Made by a program: the position numbers and the translations under genes. This document shows, one piece after another, positions 33,404 to 41,809 of a DNA stretch of 64,000 bases (position 1 is the stretch's first letter; each line of letters starts with the position of its first letter). Source of the DNA: CAZJUP01 sp964549275 (GTDB lineage Bacteria; Fidelibacterota; Marinisomatia; Marinisomatales; TCS55); NCBI GenBank assembly GCA_964549275.1, contig CAZJUP010000011.1, positions 7,862-71,861 of the forward strand. Direction: 5' to 3'. The notes under the pieces were generated by a model, which did no database searches, had not been told where the DNA came from, and saw nothing but the letters and a program-made list of their open reading frames with translations.

Positions 33404-34810
33404 TTATTCCATTAAAATGGATGTAAGAGAATCCTGAAGATTTCGATAGGGTTTGGAAGAACCCACATAACCGTTCATTAATATGGAAAAAACAAGTGGA
33501 TCTCCGTTTTTAGGGAGGATATATCCTGAAAGACAGCTAACACCGGAAAGGGTTCCTGTCTTTGCAAATACATTGTTTCCTTTTTCACCATTCAGTCTAT
33601 CTTTTAGTGTCCCATCCCATCCTCCTCTGGGCAGAGTGGTGATTAATTGCTCTCGGATATAATTATTATGATATGCCCAAGTTAAGAGGTGTATAAGATG
33701 GTTTGGACTGGAGTAGTTATACCGGGAAACTCCCGATCCATCAGCCAGCCTTAATGCAGTGGTATCTATTCCCACAACATCGTTCAAAAATAGTTTAATC
33801 TCAAGTAATCCATTTTCCCAGGTCCCTTGACCACCGGTTGATTGGTGTCCTATTAATTTGACGAGAGATTCAGCCGTTAGATTATCACTTTCTTTCATTA
33901 AGTTAGAAAGTGATTCTATCAAAGGACCTGATTCGTGATAGGCAATCTGTTCAGAATCAACTGGGTGGATTCCTTTTTGCATTGTATTTACAGAAACCTG
34001 TTTTGAGGATAGCATTTCCATAAACACGGTACCCGCAAAAAGGGCCGGTTCATAAATATTTCGATAAAGGGTGTCTGCGGAAGCGGTATCTAGGACCATA
34101 CCAGTAATAAAATACTCATTGGTACGCCCTGCCCAGTTTCTACCTATTTTTAATTGAGTAAAGCCGGCAGTGTCGTTAACGGTTATTGCATCATTTACAA
34201 TGGAATAATATTTTGATTTTGGGTTAGTGGTTACAATAGGAGGATTTCCATTTGTTCCGGGATGGATATAAAAATCCACACAATTATCGTTTAAAGAAAG
34301 TCCACCAATGGGGGCTGCATACCACCAAGCCCCTTCATCCCACATCCATCCTTCGCCATAATGAACAGCATCGTAAATAGTATCATCAATGTACAAAGTG
34401 TCTATGTATAAAATTTTTTGAGCGATAATCGACGCTAACGAATCCAAAGCTTTAAGTGAAAAATCCGGGTCACCACTTCCTGTAAGGAATATGTTATTTC
34501 CGGACTTATAAACAGCTGTTTTAAAAGTAAAACCCGTATCAATTTTTGCAAGAGTTGCAATTGAAGTATACAGTTTATTATTGCTGGCCGGGTGAAATAG
34601 TACATCAGGGTTGTATTCATAGAGTGTTTCCCCTGTTCGGAGATTTACAACTTTTAGTCCAAGATTTGTAGTTAACCCCGACTTTTGAATAACCCTGTGG
34701 ATTTTATGCCTTATTGACAAAGAGCCCGATTCTCGAATGACTGCTTTGTGATGGGTGCATCCAATGGCGATAAATAAAATGAGAACGAGATATGGCTTTG
34801 ATTTAGTCAT
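33404..34810 (-). CDS. dacB: D-alanyl-D-alanine carboxypeptidase/endopeptidase, PBP4 type (S13)
   Basis: This is a roughly 468-residue lipoprotein (lipobox AIGC) of the PBP4 family, which cleaves D-Ala-D-Ala and DD-crosslinks. The S13 triad is visible: HPASNNKLYT (SxxK), ESDNLTAESLVKLIG (SxN) and VFAKTGTLSG (KTG). Two starts are nearly identical in sequence, ATG 34837 and ATG 34810, both followed by ACNAAATC; I prefer 34810 because it overlaps namZ by only 8 bases and gives a shorter signal peptide. Neither has a good Shine-Dalgarno, so coupling to namZ is likely. Confidence 0.9.
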   Translation of the reverse strand: MTKSKPYLVLILFIAIGCTHHKAVIRESGSLSIRHKIHRVIQKSGLTTNLGLKVVNLRTGETLYEYNPDVLFHPASNNKLYTSIATLAKIDTGFTFKTAVYKSGNNIFLTGSGDPDFSLKALDSLASIIAQKILYIDTLYIDDTIYDAVHYGEGWMWDEGAWWYAAPIGGLSLNDNCVDFYIHPGTNGNPPIVTTNPKSKYYSIVNDAITVNDTAGFTQLKIGRNWAGRTNEYFITGMVLDTASADTLYRNIYEPALFAGTVFMEMLSSKQVSVNTMQKGIHPVDSEQIAYHESGPLIESLSNLMKESDNLTAESLVKLIGHQSTGGQGTWENGLLEIKLFLNDVVGIDTTALRLADGSGVSRYNYSSPNHLIHLLTWAYHNNYIREQLITTLPRGGWDGTLKDRLNGEKGNNVFAKTGTLSGVSCLSGYILPKNGDPLVFSILMNGYVGSSKPYRNLQDSLTSILME

Positions 34811-36059
34811 AAAGAAGATAGGGTTGGATTTTGTCATTATATTTTAAGGGTCCAATTTCTTTATAATTTGGAAAATTGTCCTGTCCCCATAATCTATTCA
34901 TTCTACCTTCGAGAATAGTGAATTTTTCCGGATATAATCGCTTGATTGTCTTAATGAGTGTTACCCCAGTATTTATGCTGTGGAAATTATGGCGATTCTG
35001 TAGAATAATTTCAACCCCATAACAGGATTGATTTTCAAATTTAGGATTTATGGCCATTCCAGGGATATCTTTTGGAATAAAATGTATCGGCTTAAAAATT
35101 ACTCCGGGTGATTTATTTTTATTAAGTTCACCTGCTAATAATTGCCCATCTATCCAGGGAGCCCCAATCCATTTAAAGGGATACTGTGTTCCTCTTCCTT
35201 CACTAATATTGGTTGCTTCCAAGAGGCATAAACCGGGATAAAGTGTCGCGGTTTCTAAATTCGGTATGTTTGGTGAAGGGTTAACCCATGGGAGTGTCGT
35301 TTCATCAAACCATGTATCCCTAGTCCACCCCTCCATTGGGATAACCAATAGCTGAGATTGAAATGGGGTCCATTTTTCGCCCACCATCATTTTTGCAATT
35401 TCACCCACTGTTAATCCATATCGAATAGGTATAGGGTAAAATCCCACAAAGGACTGATGTTTCATGTCCAAAACAGGTCCTTCAATGTGAAGTCCTGTAA
35501 TGGGATTTGGCCTGTCTAAAATAATCACCTGGAGATTAGATTCAGCTGCAGCTTCTATTACGAGACCAAGGGTAGAGATATAGGTATAAAACCGTGCACC
35601 AATGTCTTGGATATCATAGATAATAAAATCCAATTCCTTTAACATTTCTTGGGTGGGTTTTTTGTTTTGGCCATAAAGGCTGATAACTTTTGGAAAAGTT
35701 TTTATATATCCATCATACTCTATTTTCTCCCCTGCGGCAGCCTCCCCGAAAAGTCCGTGTTCTGGTGAAAATATTATTTTAAGATTTACATCATCATATT
35801 CCATCAGCCTTTTATAATTAGGGATACCATTTTTATCTATCCCGGACATGTTTGTTACTAGGCCAATTGATTTTCCCTTTATCAAGTCAAGATTGTTTTC
35901 CATAAACATATCCAAACCTGTGGAAACAGAAACAAGGTTAGTTTTTGGGTCTGGTGTGTGACGGTATTTATGTGATTGTACTTGATGGATTGATTGGGAT
36001 GGAACGGTACAAGTCCAAGTTCCTAAAATGGCTAGGGTTAATGGAAAGATTGATTTCAT
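34803..36059 (-). CDS. namZ: Exo-beta-N-acetylmuramidase NamZ (DUF1343, GH171)
   Basis: This 418-residue protein belongs to DUF1343, whose B. subtilis member YbbC was shown to be an exo-lytic N-acetylmuramidase (NamZ, GH171). Family motifs: IGLVTNMSGIDKNG, FSPEHGLFGEAAAGE, DIQDIGARFYTYISTL, ILDRPNPITG and the C-terminal EGRGTQYPF. An N-terminal signal peptide (MKSIFPLTLAILGTWTC) indicates export; the Cys lies in a poor lipobox. It overlaps GH18 upstream by 4 bases and dacB downstream. It would release MurNAc from glycan ends exposed by NagZ-like or GH18 action. Confidence 0.92.
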   Translation of the reverse strand: MKSIFPLTLAILGTWTCTVPSQSIHQVQSHKYRHTPDPKTNLVSVSTGLDMFMENNLDLIKGKSIGLVTNMSGIDKNGIPNYKRLMEYDDVNLKIIFSPEHGLFGEAAAGEKIEYDGYIKTFPKVISLYGQNKKPTQEMLKELDFIIYDIQDIGARFYTYISTLGLVIEAAAESNLQVIILDRPNPITGLHIEGPVLDMKHQSFVGFYPIPIRYGLTVGEIAKMMVGEKWTPFQSQLLVIPMEGWTRDTWFDETTLPWVNPSPNIPNLETATLYPGLCLLEATNISEGRGTQYPFKWIGAPWIDGQLLAGELNKNKSPGVIFKPIHFIPKDIPGMAINPKFENQSCYGVEIILQNRHNFHSINTGVTLIKTIKRLYPEKFTILEGRMNRLWGQDNFPNYKEIGPLKYNDKIQPYLLYD

Positions 36060-38494
36060 TTTAACAGGGTGAATTTTTTAGTGAGACTGGTAGTGCCGTT
36101 TTTCAGAATCGCAACATAAACACCGGAAGGCGCATTTCCCCCCGAATTTAAGGAACCATTCCAATGAACCAATTGAGTTTTTGCTTTTAATGGATGGACT
36201 GGCATGGAAAAAACTTCTCTTCCTTGGATATTAGTAATAGATAAAATTGCGGAAGAAGAAAAAGCTGGGATTGTGAATTCAATCGTCACCCGGCTATTGG
36301 AAGGATTTGGATAAATAGCACTAATACCTAGGTCAGTTGGCAGGGGGTTTATCCCATTCGTCACGTTCGTCTTTGGGCCCCTAAGATAATCTAAAATTTT
36401 TGTCATTAGGGTATTCCGGGAGTCTTCCGGATAAATAGTTTCAAATCCAACTGAGAGATATACTAAGGCTCCAAGTATATAACTCGGACCAAACCCACCT
36501 CGATAAGATATCCCCGCTCCGCCATTGGCATTATAGTCTGCTCCTGTATAAGTCAAAATATTCTCTGCTCCTTCTACCGGTTTAATTCCGTCAGGCCAAT
36601 CTACATCATAGGTTCCGTGACTTCCATTGTCGAACTGAAAAGAAAACCCATCCAAAAAAGTTCCCGAAACACCTGAAGTGGCATACGTGCCCTGTTTCCC
36701 TGCAGCAGCATCACTAATAAATGAAGCTTTTAAATAATTGTTATAAAACTCCTGGTCCTTTATGTCACCTTTTTCGGATAAATCATATCCAACCTCACTG
36801 CCGGAAATAATTAATTTTCCTCCATTTTCTAAATAACCTATGACCGCTTTTTGTTCTACTTGGTCAAAGGAATGTGTTGCAGTACCCTCTTCACCTAAAA
36901 TCCAATCTACAATCTTGTAGTGATTTAAGTCTACGGAACCATTTATAATGGCTTCATTACTGACCCCATCGAATGTGAGTTCGGCATTGTGAATGGCAGC
37001 GCCATGCTGACGAATAAAATCAAATGTATTGGTTGTCCCTGTGAGGCGATCGAATCCATTGACTATAAGGACATCTGGTTTTTTCAATGTTGGAACGAAT
37101 CCTAAAAGTTCTGATTCTTCGCTGATTCCATAGGCATTGACAGCTTGTAATTTTAAAAAATAAGGTTCATCGGAATTCAATGATTGGAGGACGATGGGAT
37201 TTGAAGTGAATTTTCCTAAAATATTAATTGTGGAGTTATTTAAGAATGTACGATAGACGATAATTGAATCTGCCGTTTCAGCACCTTTATAATCAATGAG
37301 TGCAAATCCATTACCCATATTGGTCATCGCTATAGAGTGAGGTGTAGTTGGGGGTGTCTCGATATTGGAGAACTTATTTTTCAATAATTCCCAGAGCTCA
37401 GTATATCCCGAATCATAACCTAAAGCCCAAATGCCGACTCCCAGTAGATTTTTATCCATTGCGAGGTCATACTTTTTTGACAAAGATTCTTTATCATCGT
37501 ACCATCCTTGAAACCATCCGGGATTTTGATATCGGTACCATGGAGTCTGGGATTCAGTATGCCATTGTTTTCCATAAGATAGCGCTTTTGACTCTGCTGT
37601 TGAAAATACCACAGCATCTCCATTACGGGTTGTATTCGCGCCGGGGTTTCCGGAATCCGAACCCCATTCATATCCATAATAGGGAACACCCAGAATAATT
37701 TTATCTGATTGCTGGTTTGTATTTGAAAGATAAGTACTTACTGAATTTGTTACATTATATGACCCACCAGTGAGAGGAGCCACTGGTCCTGTTGTACTGC
37801 TTCCTTTCCAATGATAGTCATAACCCATTATAAAAAGTCCATCACTGGCTATTGATAATTCGTTGATATCCCATGCGCTATTCCAATCCACTGCCGGCAT
37901 GGCCAAAGTGACTTCCGAACCGGGAATAGAGCCATGAAAGGATTTTACTAAAGCCTTGACAAATGAGACCATATTGGTTTTTTGTGAAGTGGGAAATGAT
38001 TCAAAATCAATATTCACACCATCAGCACCGGCACGTTTAACCTCATACAATAGATTATCAATTAAATTTTGCCGATATGTAGAATTCGAAAGAAGTGTTT
38101 CAATTTTACTGCTTGAAAATAATGTTGTTGCTAAAACAACCTTAACCCCGTTCTCATGTGCTTTATTAATCAAGTCAGTAGCGGGCCATCCATGGAGATT
38201 AATTAAACTTCCGTCTGCATCTGCTTCTGCACTGAAGTAGGCGATGGTGGACAAAAGGTCATAATTATAATGTTGCCATTTTGTTCCTTGCCAATAGGGA
38301 TGATACCCAAAAATTGTTTTGGATGGCCCTCCGATTCTGGGGCGAAGAGGGATTGCGGGTTCAGAGTAAGGTTTATAAACTGGTTCCGGAGTATGAGTCT
38401 TGTGCCACTCTAATTCAATTTGGTGAATAGATTTCTGAAATTGTCCAAACAGTACAGATATTGAAATAAATGGGAATATATATTTATAGATCAC
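36056..38494 (-). CDS. Secreted GH18 glycosidase with FN3-like, ThuA-like and T9SS sorting domains
   Basis: This is a multi-domain exported protein of about 812 residues. After a signal peptide (IFPFISISVLFGQ) comes a GH18 domain: IFGYHPYWQGTKW, the catalytic DGVNIDFES (DxxDxDxE) and MGYDYHWKG. A short FN3-like module follows, then a region with PDVLIVNGFDRL and GKLIISGSEVGYDL resembling ThuA/glutamine-amidotransferase-like folds. The end is a type IX sorting domain (ISAIYPNPSNSRVTIEF ... PSGVYVAILKNG ... KKFTLLK). GH18 enzymes cut chitin or peptidoglycan beta-1,4 bonds. Start: ATG 38557 would overlap lysA by 74 bases; GTG 38494 fits the signal peptide better. Context favours peptidoglycan. 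Confidence 0.85.
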   Translation of the reverse strand: MIYKYIFPFISISVLFGQFQKSIHQIELEWHKTHTPEPVYKPYSEPAIPLRPRIGGPSKTIFGYHPYWQGTKWQHYNYDLLSTIAYFSAEADADGSLINLHGWPATDLINKAHENGVKVVLATTLFSSSKIETLLSNSTYRQNLIDNLLYEVKRAGADGVNIDFESFPTSQKTNMVSFVKALVKSFHGSIPGSEVTLAMPAVDWNSAWDINELSIASDGLFIMGYDYHWKGSSTTGPVAPLTGGSYNVTNSVSTYLSNTNQQSDKIILGVPYYGYEWGSDSGNPGANTTRNGDAVVFSTAESKALSYGKQWHTESQTPWYRYQNPGWFQGWYDDKESLSKKYDLAMDKNLLGVGIWALGYDSGYTELWELLKNKFSNIETPPTTPHSIAMTNMGNGFALIDYKGAETADSIIVYRTFLNNSTINILGKFTSNPIVLQSLNSDEPYFLKLQAVNAYGISEESELLGFVPTLKKPDVLIVNGFDRLTGTTNTFDFIRQHGAAIHNAELTFDGVSNEAIINGSVDLNHYKIVDWILGEEGTATHSFDQVEQKAVIGYLENGGKLIISGSEVGYDLSEKGDIKDQEFYNNYLKASFISDAAAGKQGTYATSGVSGTFLDGFSFQFDNGSHGTYDVDWPDGIKPVEGAENILTYTGADYNANGGAGISYRGGFGPSYILGALVYLSVGFETIYPEDSRNTLMTKILDYLRGPKTNVTNGINPLPTDLGISAIYPNPSNSRVTIEFTIPAFSSSAILSITNIQGREVFSMPVHPLKAKTQLVHWNGSLNSGGNAPSGVYVAILKNGTTSLTKKFTLLK

Positions 38495-39737
38495 AAGCCG
38501 TAAACAATTCTTTAATGGTTTCTCGCTTTCGAATAAGGGTAAAAGCATTACCGTCAATCAATACTTCTGCAGCCCGTGGACGTGTATTAAAATTATGGGA
38601 CATAGAAAATCCATAGGCGCCGGCATCCATGATGGCAACCCAATCCCCTTCTTCCAACTTTGGGGCTGGTCTATTGATGGCTAACCTGTCGGTATTTTCG
38701 CAGATAGGACCAGTAAAATCAACGGGAGCAGTCAGAGCTGCATTAACATGCCCAACCTTGTAAATTTGATGATAGGCTCCATATAGGGCAGGTCGCATTA
38801 AAGTTTCCATGCCCGCATCAAGACCAACGTATGTTTTGTAACTATTTTTAATGCCATTTACTTTTGCCACCAAAAGTCCTGCATCTCCAACCAAAATTTT
38901 ACCCGGTTCAATCCAAAGTGTCGGAGAATCAGGATCTTTCGGATAAAAGGTATAAAATACTTGGCTGAGCTCTTTGAACATTTTATTCAAATCAAGTGGA
39001 GTTTCATCAGGCGTGTAAGGAATTCCGTATCCACCTCCCAGGCTGATAAACGACATTCGGAGATGAAGTGATTTCTCAATTTGTCGAGTTGTTGTTAAAA
39101 TCGCATTTAATAATTTTGGGAAATACGATTCATCCAATACTCCAGAACCAGCCATACATTGTATTCCGAATTGTTTTACGCCTGCTTCTTTTGCTAACCG
39201 ATATGCCTTTATTATTTTTTCCTTCGGAATACCAAATTTAGCATTTTCTCCTGCTGTAGTAATCTGGGAGAAAGTTCCTTTTCCGAACCCAGGGTTTAGT
39301 CGAAAGGAAATACTATCCGGGACCATAATCTGTCTAAGACGATTAAAAGTAGAAATATCATCCAAATTTAAAAAACAACCCATTTTAATTGCATTTATTA
39401 ACTCATCAGTAGATTCATAATTCCCGGTATAAATACAACGATCTGGTGAAATTTCAGCAAGTTTGGCAGCATAAATTTCACCGGGGCTTGAGCAATCTCC
39501 ACCCATATTGGGCACTCCTTCTTTTAGTGCCCGGATAAGATGAGGATTACTGTTAGCTTTAATGGCGTAACAGATATGAAAGGATTCAAAATGGGAAGAG
39601 AGAGCGTTAAAAAGACGCTGGCTATTTTCAATCAATCTTTCTTTTGAATAGATGTAAACTGGTGTGCCGAAGGAATCCGCAATATCGGTAATTAACGGAT
39701 AGTTTTCAACGAGATGAATTAGGGGATGTCGGCTCAT
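38484..39737 (-). CDS. lysA: Diaminopimelate decarboxylase
   Basis: This 417-residue PLP enzyme makes L-lysine from meso-diaminopimelate. It shows the PLP lysine in HICYAIKANSNPHLIRAL, ISLGGGYGIPYTPDE, the IEPGKILVGDAG motif and the C-terminal DAGAYGFSMSHNFNTRPR. Length is normal. It heads the operon with GH18, namZ, dacB, ldcA and spmAB, an arrangement that couples wall breakdown to lysine production or simply reflects diaminopimelate metabolism. No lysine riboswitch-like leader is seen in the 111 bases upstream, which mainly hold the trxA terminator. Confidence 0.94.
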   Translation of the reverse strand: MSRHPLIHLVENYPLITDIADSFGTPVYIYSKERLIENSQRLFNALSSHFESFHICYAIKANSNPHLIRALKEGVPNMGGDCSSPGEIYAAKLAEISPDRCIYTGNYESTDELINAIKMGCFLNLDDISTFNRLRQIMVPDSISFRLNPGFGKGTFSQITTAGENAKFGIPKEKIIKAYRLAKEAGVKQFGIQCMAGSGVLDESYFPKLLNAILTTTRQIEKSLHLRMSFISLGGGYGIPYTPDETPLDLNKMFKELSQVFYTFYPKDPDSPTLWIEPGKILVGDAGLLVAKVNGIKNSYKTYVGLDAGMETLMRPALYGAYHQIYKVGHVNAALTAPVDFTGPICENTDRLAINRPAPKLEEGDWVAIMDAGAYGFSMSHNFNTRPRAAEVLIDGNAFTLIRKRETIKELFTACDL

Positions 39738-39795
39738 AAGAGTGATTTACCATAAAAAATGAACCGAAATTTATTTAATAAAAACGGAAGTAAAA

Positions 39796-39830
39796 AATAT
39801 ATTCCCCCCAATGCTGAGAGCATTGGGGGG
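39796..39830 (-). terminator. Intrinsic terminator of trxA
   Basis: CCCCCCAATGCT (39804-39815) and AGCATTGGGGGG (39819-39830) form a perfect 12-bp stem with a 3-base loop. On the minus strand the stem is followed by AATATATTTTTTAC, a T-rich tail. It ends trxA transcription 19 bases after the stop and insulates lysA downstream. Confidence 0.85.
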
Positions 39831-39848
39831 TCTGAGGGTCAGAAGGGA

Positions 39849-40205
39849 TCAAGCAACGCCTAAGACGTCCTTAATGACTTCCTTTAGAGATTCTTTAGGT
39901 AATGCACCCGCTGACATTTGAGGTTTATCTTTAAGGGGGACAAAGAGCATTGAGGGGATACTTCGTATTCCAAAAACTGCGGATAGATCTTGTTCTGCTT
40001 CAGTATCAACCTTATAAATATCTAATTTACCGTCAAATTCTCCTGAAAGTTCATCTAAAATGGGTGCAATCATTTTGCAGGGTCCGCACCATTCCGCATA
40101 AAAATCTATAATTGCTGGCCTGTTTCCTTCAAATTTCCATTCTTTGTTTTTTTCGTAATCAAATACTTTTTCTAAAAATGTTTCTTTTGTTAAATGATGA
40201 ACCAT
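39849..40205 (-). CDS. trxA: Thioredoxin
   Basis: This 118-residue classical thioredoxin has IIDFYAEWCGPCKMIAPIL with the WCGPCK redox site, the buried Asp in IIDF and the cis-proline in IRSIPSMLF. It is a cytoplasmic disulfide reductase. It is transcribed alone, divergent from the OsmC gene, and ends in a strong hairpin terminator. An about 20-residue N-terminal lead (KETFLEKVFDYEKNKEWKF) is slightly longer than in E. coli TrxA. Confidence 0.95.
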   Translation of the reverse strand: MVHHLTKETFLEKVFDYEKNKEWKFEGNRPAIIDFYAEWCGPCKMIAPILDELSGEFDGKLDIYKVDTEAEQDLSAVFGIRSIPSMLFVPLKDKPQMSAGALPKESLKEVIKDVLGVA

Positions 40206-40335
40206 GATTTTTCCCTTTTTTCAATCGCTTTATCTCTTTGATATATTTTAACACCATTGGTTACACATTTAGGTTAGCAATCCCAATTTGTAACGAATGA
40301 AGACTCATTGCATCCAAAGGAAAAAAGGAGAAAAA

Positions 40336-40719
40336 ATGAGAGTATATTTCCCAGGAGGTAAAAAAGTATACGCAGATTTTAACGGAAAAACCATTAAAAC
40401 GGATCAGCCAGTATTGAGTGGAGGTGATGATAGTGCACCGGCACCCTTTGATTTGTTTTTATCTTCTATGGCTACTTGTGCTGGTATATATGTATTAGGA
40501 TTTTGCCAACAAAGGGGCATTGATACTGAGGGAATGGAAATACATCAATCGCTCGAAATAAATCCAAATACCCGTTTGGTCCGCAAAATAAAAATGGATA
40601 TTAAATTACCGAATGGTTTCCCAAAGAAGTATAAAAATGCTGTTATTAATTCTGCGAATTTGTGCGCAGTAAAAAAACATCTCGAGAATCCACCGGAGTT
40701 TGAAGTTATCGCAGGATAA
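40336..40719 (+). CDS. OsmC-family protein
   Basis: This 127-residue OsmC-like protein should be a thiol peroxidase or related stress protein. The core is APFDLFLSSMATCAGIYVLGFCQQRGID, carrying the first cysteine of the family's redox pair; the second lies in NSANLCAVKKHLENPP. I place the start at ATG 40336, which has AAAAGGAG eight bases upstream; an ATG at 40297 gives only a basic unconserved extension. It is divergent from trxA with a 130-base shared upstream region, which suits a common redox regulation, though no operator is apparent. Confidence 0.88.
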   Translation: MRVYFPGGKKVYADFNGKTIKTDQPVLSGGDDSAPAPFDLFLSSMATCAGIYVLGFCQQRGIDTEGMEIHQSLEINPNTRLVRKIKMDIKLPNGFPKKYKNAVINSANLCAVKKHLENPPEFEVIAG

Positions 40720-40752
40720 TTCGTATTGAAATTCAGGGCTTAGGATTAATTT

Positions 40753-41499
40753 ATGTCTTATAAAATGAATAAAATTAATCAATTCCTATTGACCTGGATT
40801 CTTTTGTTCGGTGTTCTATCCGGCCAAATAGAACGCAAGAACACATCATATCAGAGTCTTTATTCTTATTGGTTAGAGGGAATAATACACACTGTAGACC
40901 TCCCTGCGAATCGTTGGATTTTAGGCGGGGCATTCCTTGGAGCCGGTGTAGCCTATCAATCCGATAATAAAGTTAAATATTATGTGCAGGAAAATGGACT
41001 CATCCCAACGAAATTATCCATATTTGGGGATTTATATGGTGGAACCTGGGGACATTGGTTGTTGCTTTCGGTAATTGTATTAGACAACAGGTATTTAGAT
41101 TCAACACAGCTTTATGACGATCTTAAATATGCGTTTATGGCCTTGGGAACTAATGGGGTCACAACCTACATAATAAAGAGGACAGTAGGGAGGGAAAGGC
41201 CCAATGAAAGCGATTATTTATCATTTCCATCAGGACATACATCACATAGTTTTACTATAGCAGCAATTGCTCATGAAATATATGGATCCAAAATTGGGAT
41301 TCCAGCTTATACCCTTGCACTAATCGTGGCGGCGAACCGGCTTCAAGATAATAAACATTATCTGAGTGATGTTTTATTTGGAGCGGGATTGGGAACCGCT
41401 ATCGGTCGGGGATTTGCCCAACCCTACAATCGTAAAAATACTTCCTTAAGTATTTATCCTGATTTGAAAGGCAATATAAGGATTTCCTATACATTTTGA
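40753..41499 (+). CDS. PAP2-family membrane phosphatase
   Basis: This 248-residue protein has a signal or anchor helix (FLLTWILLFGVLSG), and carries the three PAP2 motifs: KRTVGRERP, FPSGHTSHSFT and ANRLQDNKHYLSDVLFG. The third motif has N before R where SR is usual. PAP2 enzymes dephosphorylate lipid phosphates such as phosphatidic acid or undecaprenyl-PP. Its TGA overlaps the ATG of a 34-residue membrane-peptide ORF (TGATG). A C-terminal 30-residue tail reads like a beta-strand (TSLSIYPDLKGNIRISYTF), hinting at an outer-membrane end as in some FCB PAP2 proteins. Confidence 0.87.
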   Translation: MSYKMNKINQFLLTWILLFGVLSGQIERKNTSYQSLYSYWLEGIIHTVDLPANRWILGGAFLGAGVAYQSDNKVKYYVQENGLIPTKLSIFGDLYGGTWGHWLLLSVIVLDNRYLDSTQLYDDLKYAFMALGTNGVTTYIIKRTVGRERPNESDYLSFPSGHTSHSFTIAAIAHEIYGSKIGIPAYTLALIVAANRLQDNKHYLSDVLFGAGLGTAIGRGFAQPYNRKNTSLSIYPDLKGNIRISYTF

Positions 41500-41603
41500 T
41501 GAAAAAAATATCTGGGAAAGTAGTCATGATTTTGATATTTGCCTTTATGGGGATTGGGTTCATATTACTTATTATTTTCTTAAAAATATATCATTGGATT
41601 TAA
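41499..41603 (+). CDS. 34-residue single-pass membrane peptide (candidate)
   Basis: An ORF starts within the PAP2 stop (TGATG) and encodes MKKISGKVVMILIFAFMGIG followed by FILLIIFLKIYHWI. It has a basic N-terminus and one hydrophobic helix. The coupled start and clean membrane-peptide composition make it a credible small protein, perhaps a partner of the phosphatase. It has no recognisable family. Confidence 0.45.
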   Translation: MKKISGKVVMILIFAFMGIGFILLIIFLKIYHWI

Positions 41604-41616
41604 TGAAATAAATTAA

Positions 41617-41638
41617 AACAGGATAAAAATATCCTGTT
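41617..41638. terminator. Hairpin downstream of PAP2 and its membrane peptide
   Basis: AACAGGATA (41617-41625) and TATCCTGTT (41630-41638) form a perfect 9-bp stem with an AAAA loop. On the plus strand no T-run follows, so it is a weak terminator at best; on the minus strand the flank is T-rich. The TCCTGTT half also recurs at 41688-41694, so the site may instead be an operator for the hydrogenase operon. Confidence 0.4.
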
Positions 41639-41731
41639 AAAACACTTGCCTAATAAAATGTAGTGTATTTAAATTAAGACATGGAAGTCCTGTTAAAAAT
41701 GATCTCTTATCAAATTCATTGGAGAAAAAGT

Positions 41732-41809
41732 ATGTATTTCGTGATTAATCAAGAGATGAATTCCTCAGTAATTTGCATTCATAATGGGGAAAATTATGAA
41801 GAAATATAA
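41732..41809 (+). CDS. 25-residue upstream ORF overlapping hydB (candidate leader peptide)
   Basis: GGAG at 41721-41724 is followed by ATG at 41732, encoding MYFVINQEMNSSVICIHNGE and five more residues, then TAA at 41807-41809, inside hydB and out of its frame. The hydB Shine-Dalgarno and ATG lie within this ORF, so reading it could open or block hydB initiation. There is no homology to judge by; it may be fortuitous. Confidence 0.35.
   Translation: MYFVINQEMNSSVICIHNGENYEEI

Noticed and set aside
34803..34837. Duplicated ATGACNAAATC at the dacB start as a mobile or slipped repeat
   Set aside because: Too short (11 bases, one mismatch) to support more than chance or a minor start ambiguity.
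37348..37698. Plus-strand 116-codon ORF inside the GH18 gene
   Set aside because: Antisense shadow; the GH18 domain is continuous on the minus strand.
41738..41752. TGATTAATCA near 41740 as an FNR-type site for the hydrogenase operon
   Set aside because: The FNR consensus needs TTGAT-N4-ATCAA; this 10-bp palindrome has no 4-base spacer and lies inside the leader ORF downstream of any likely promoter.
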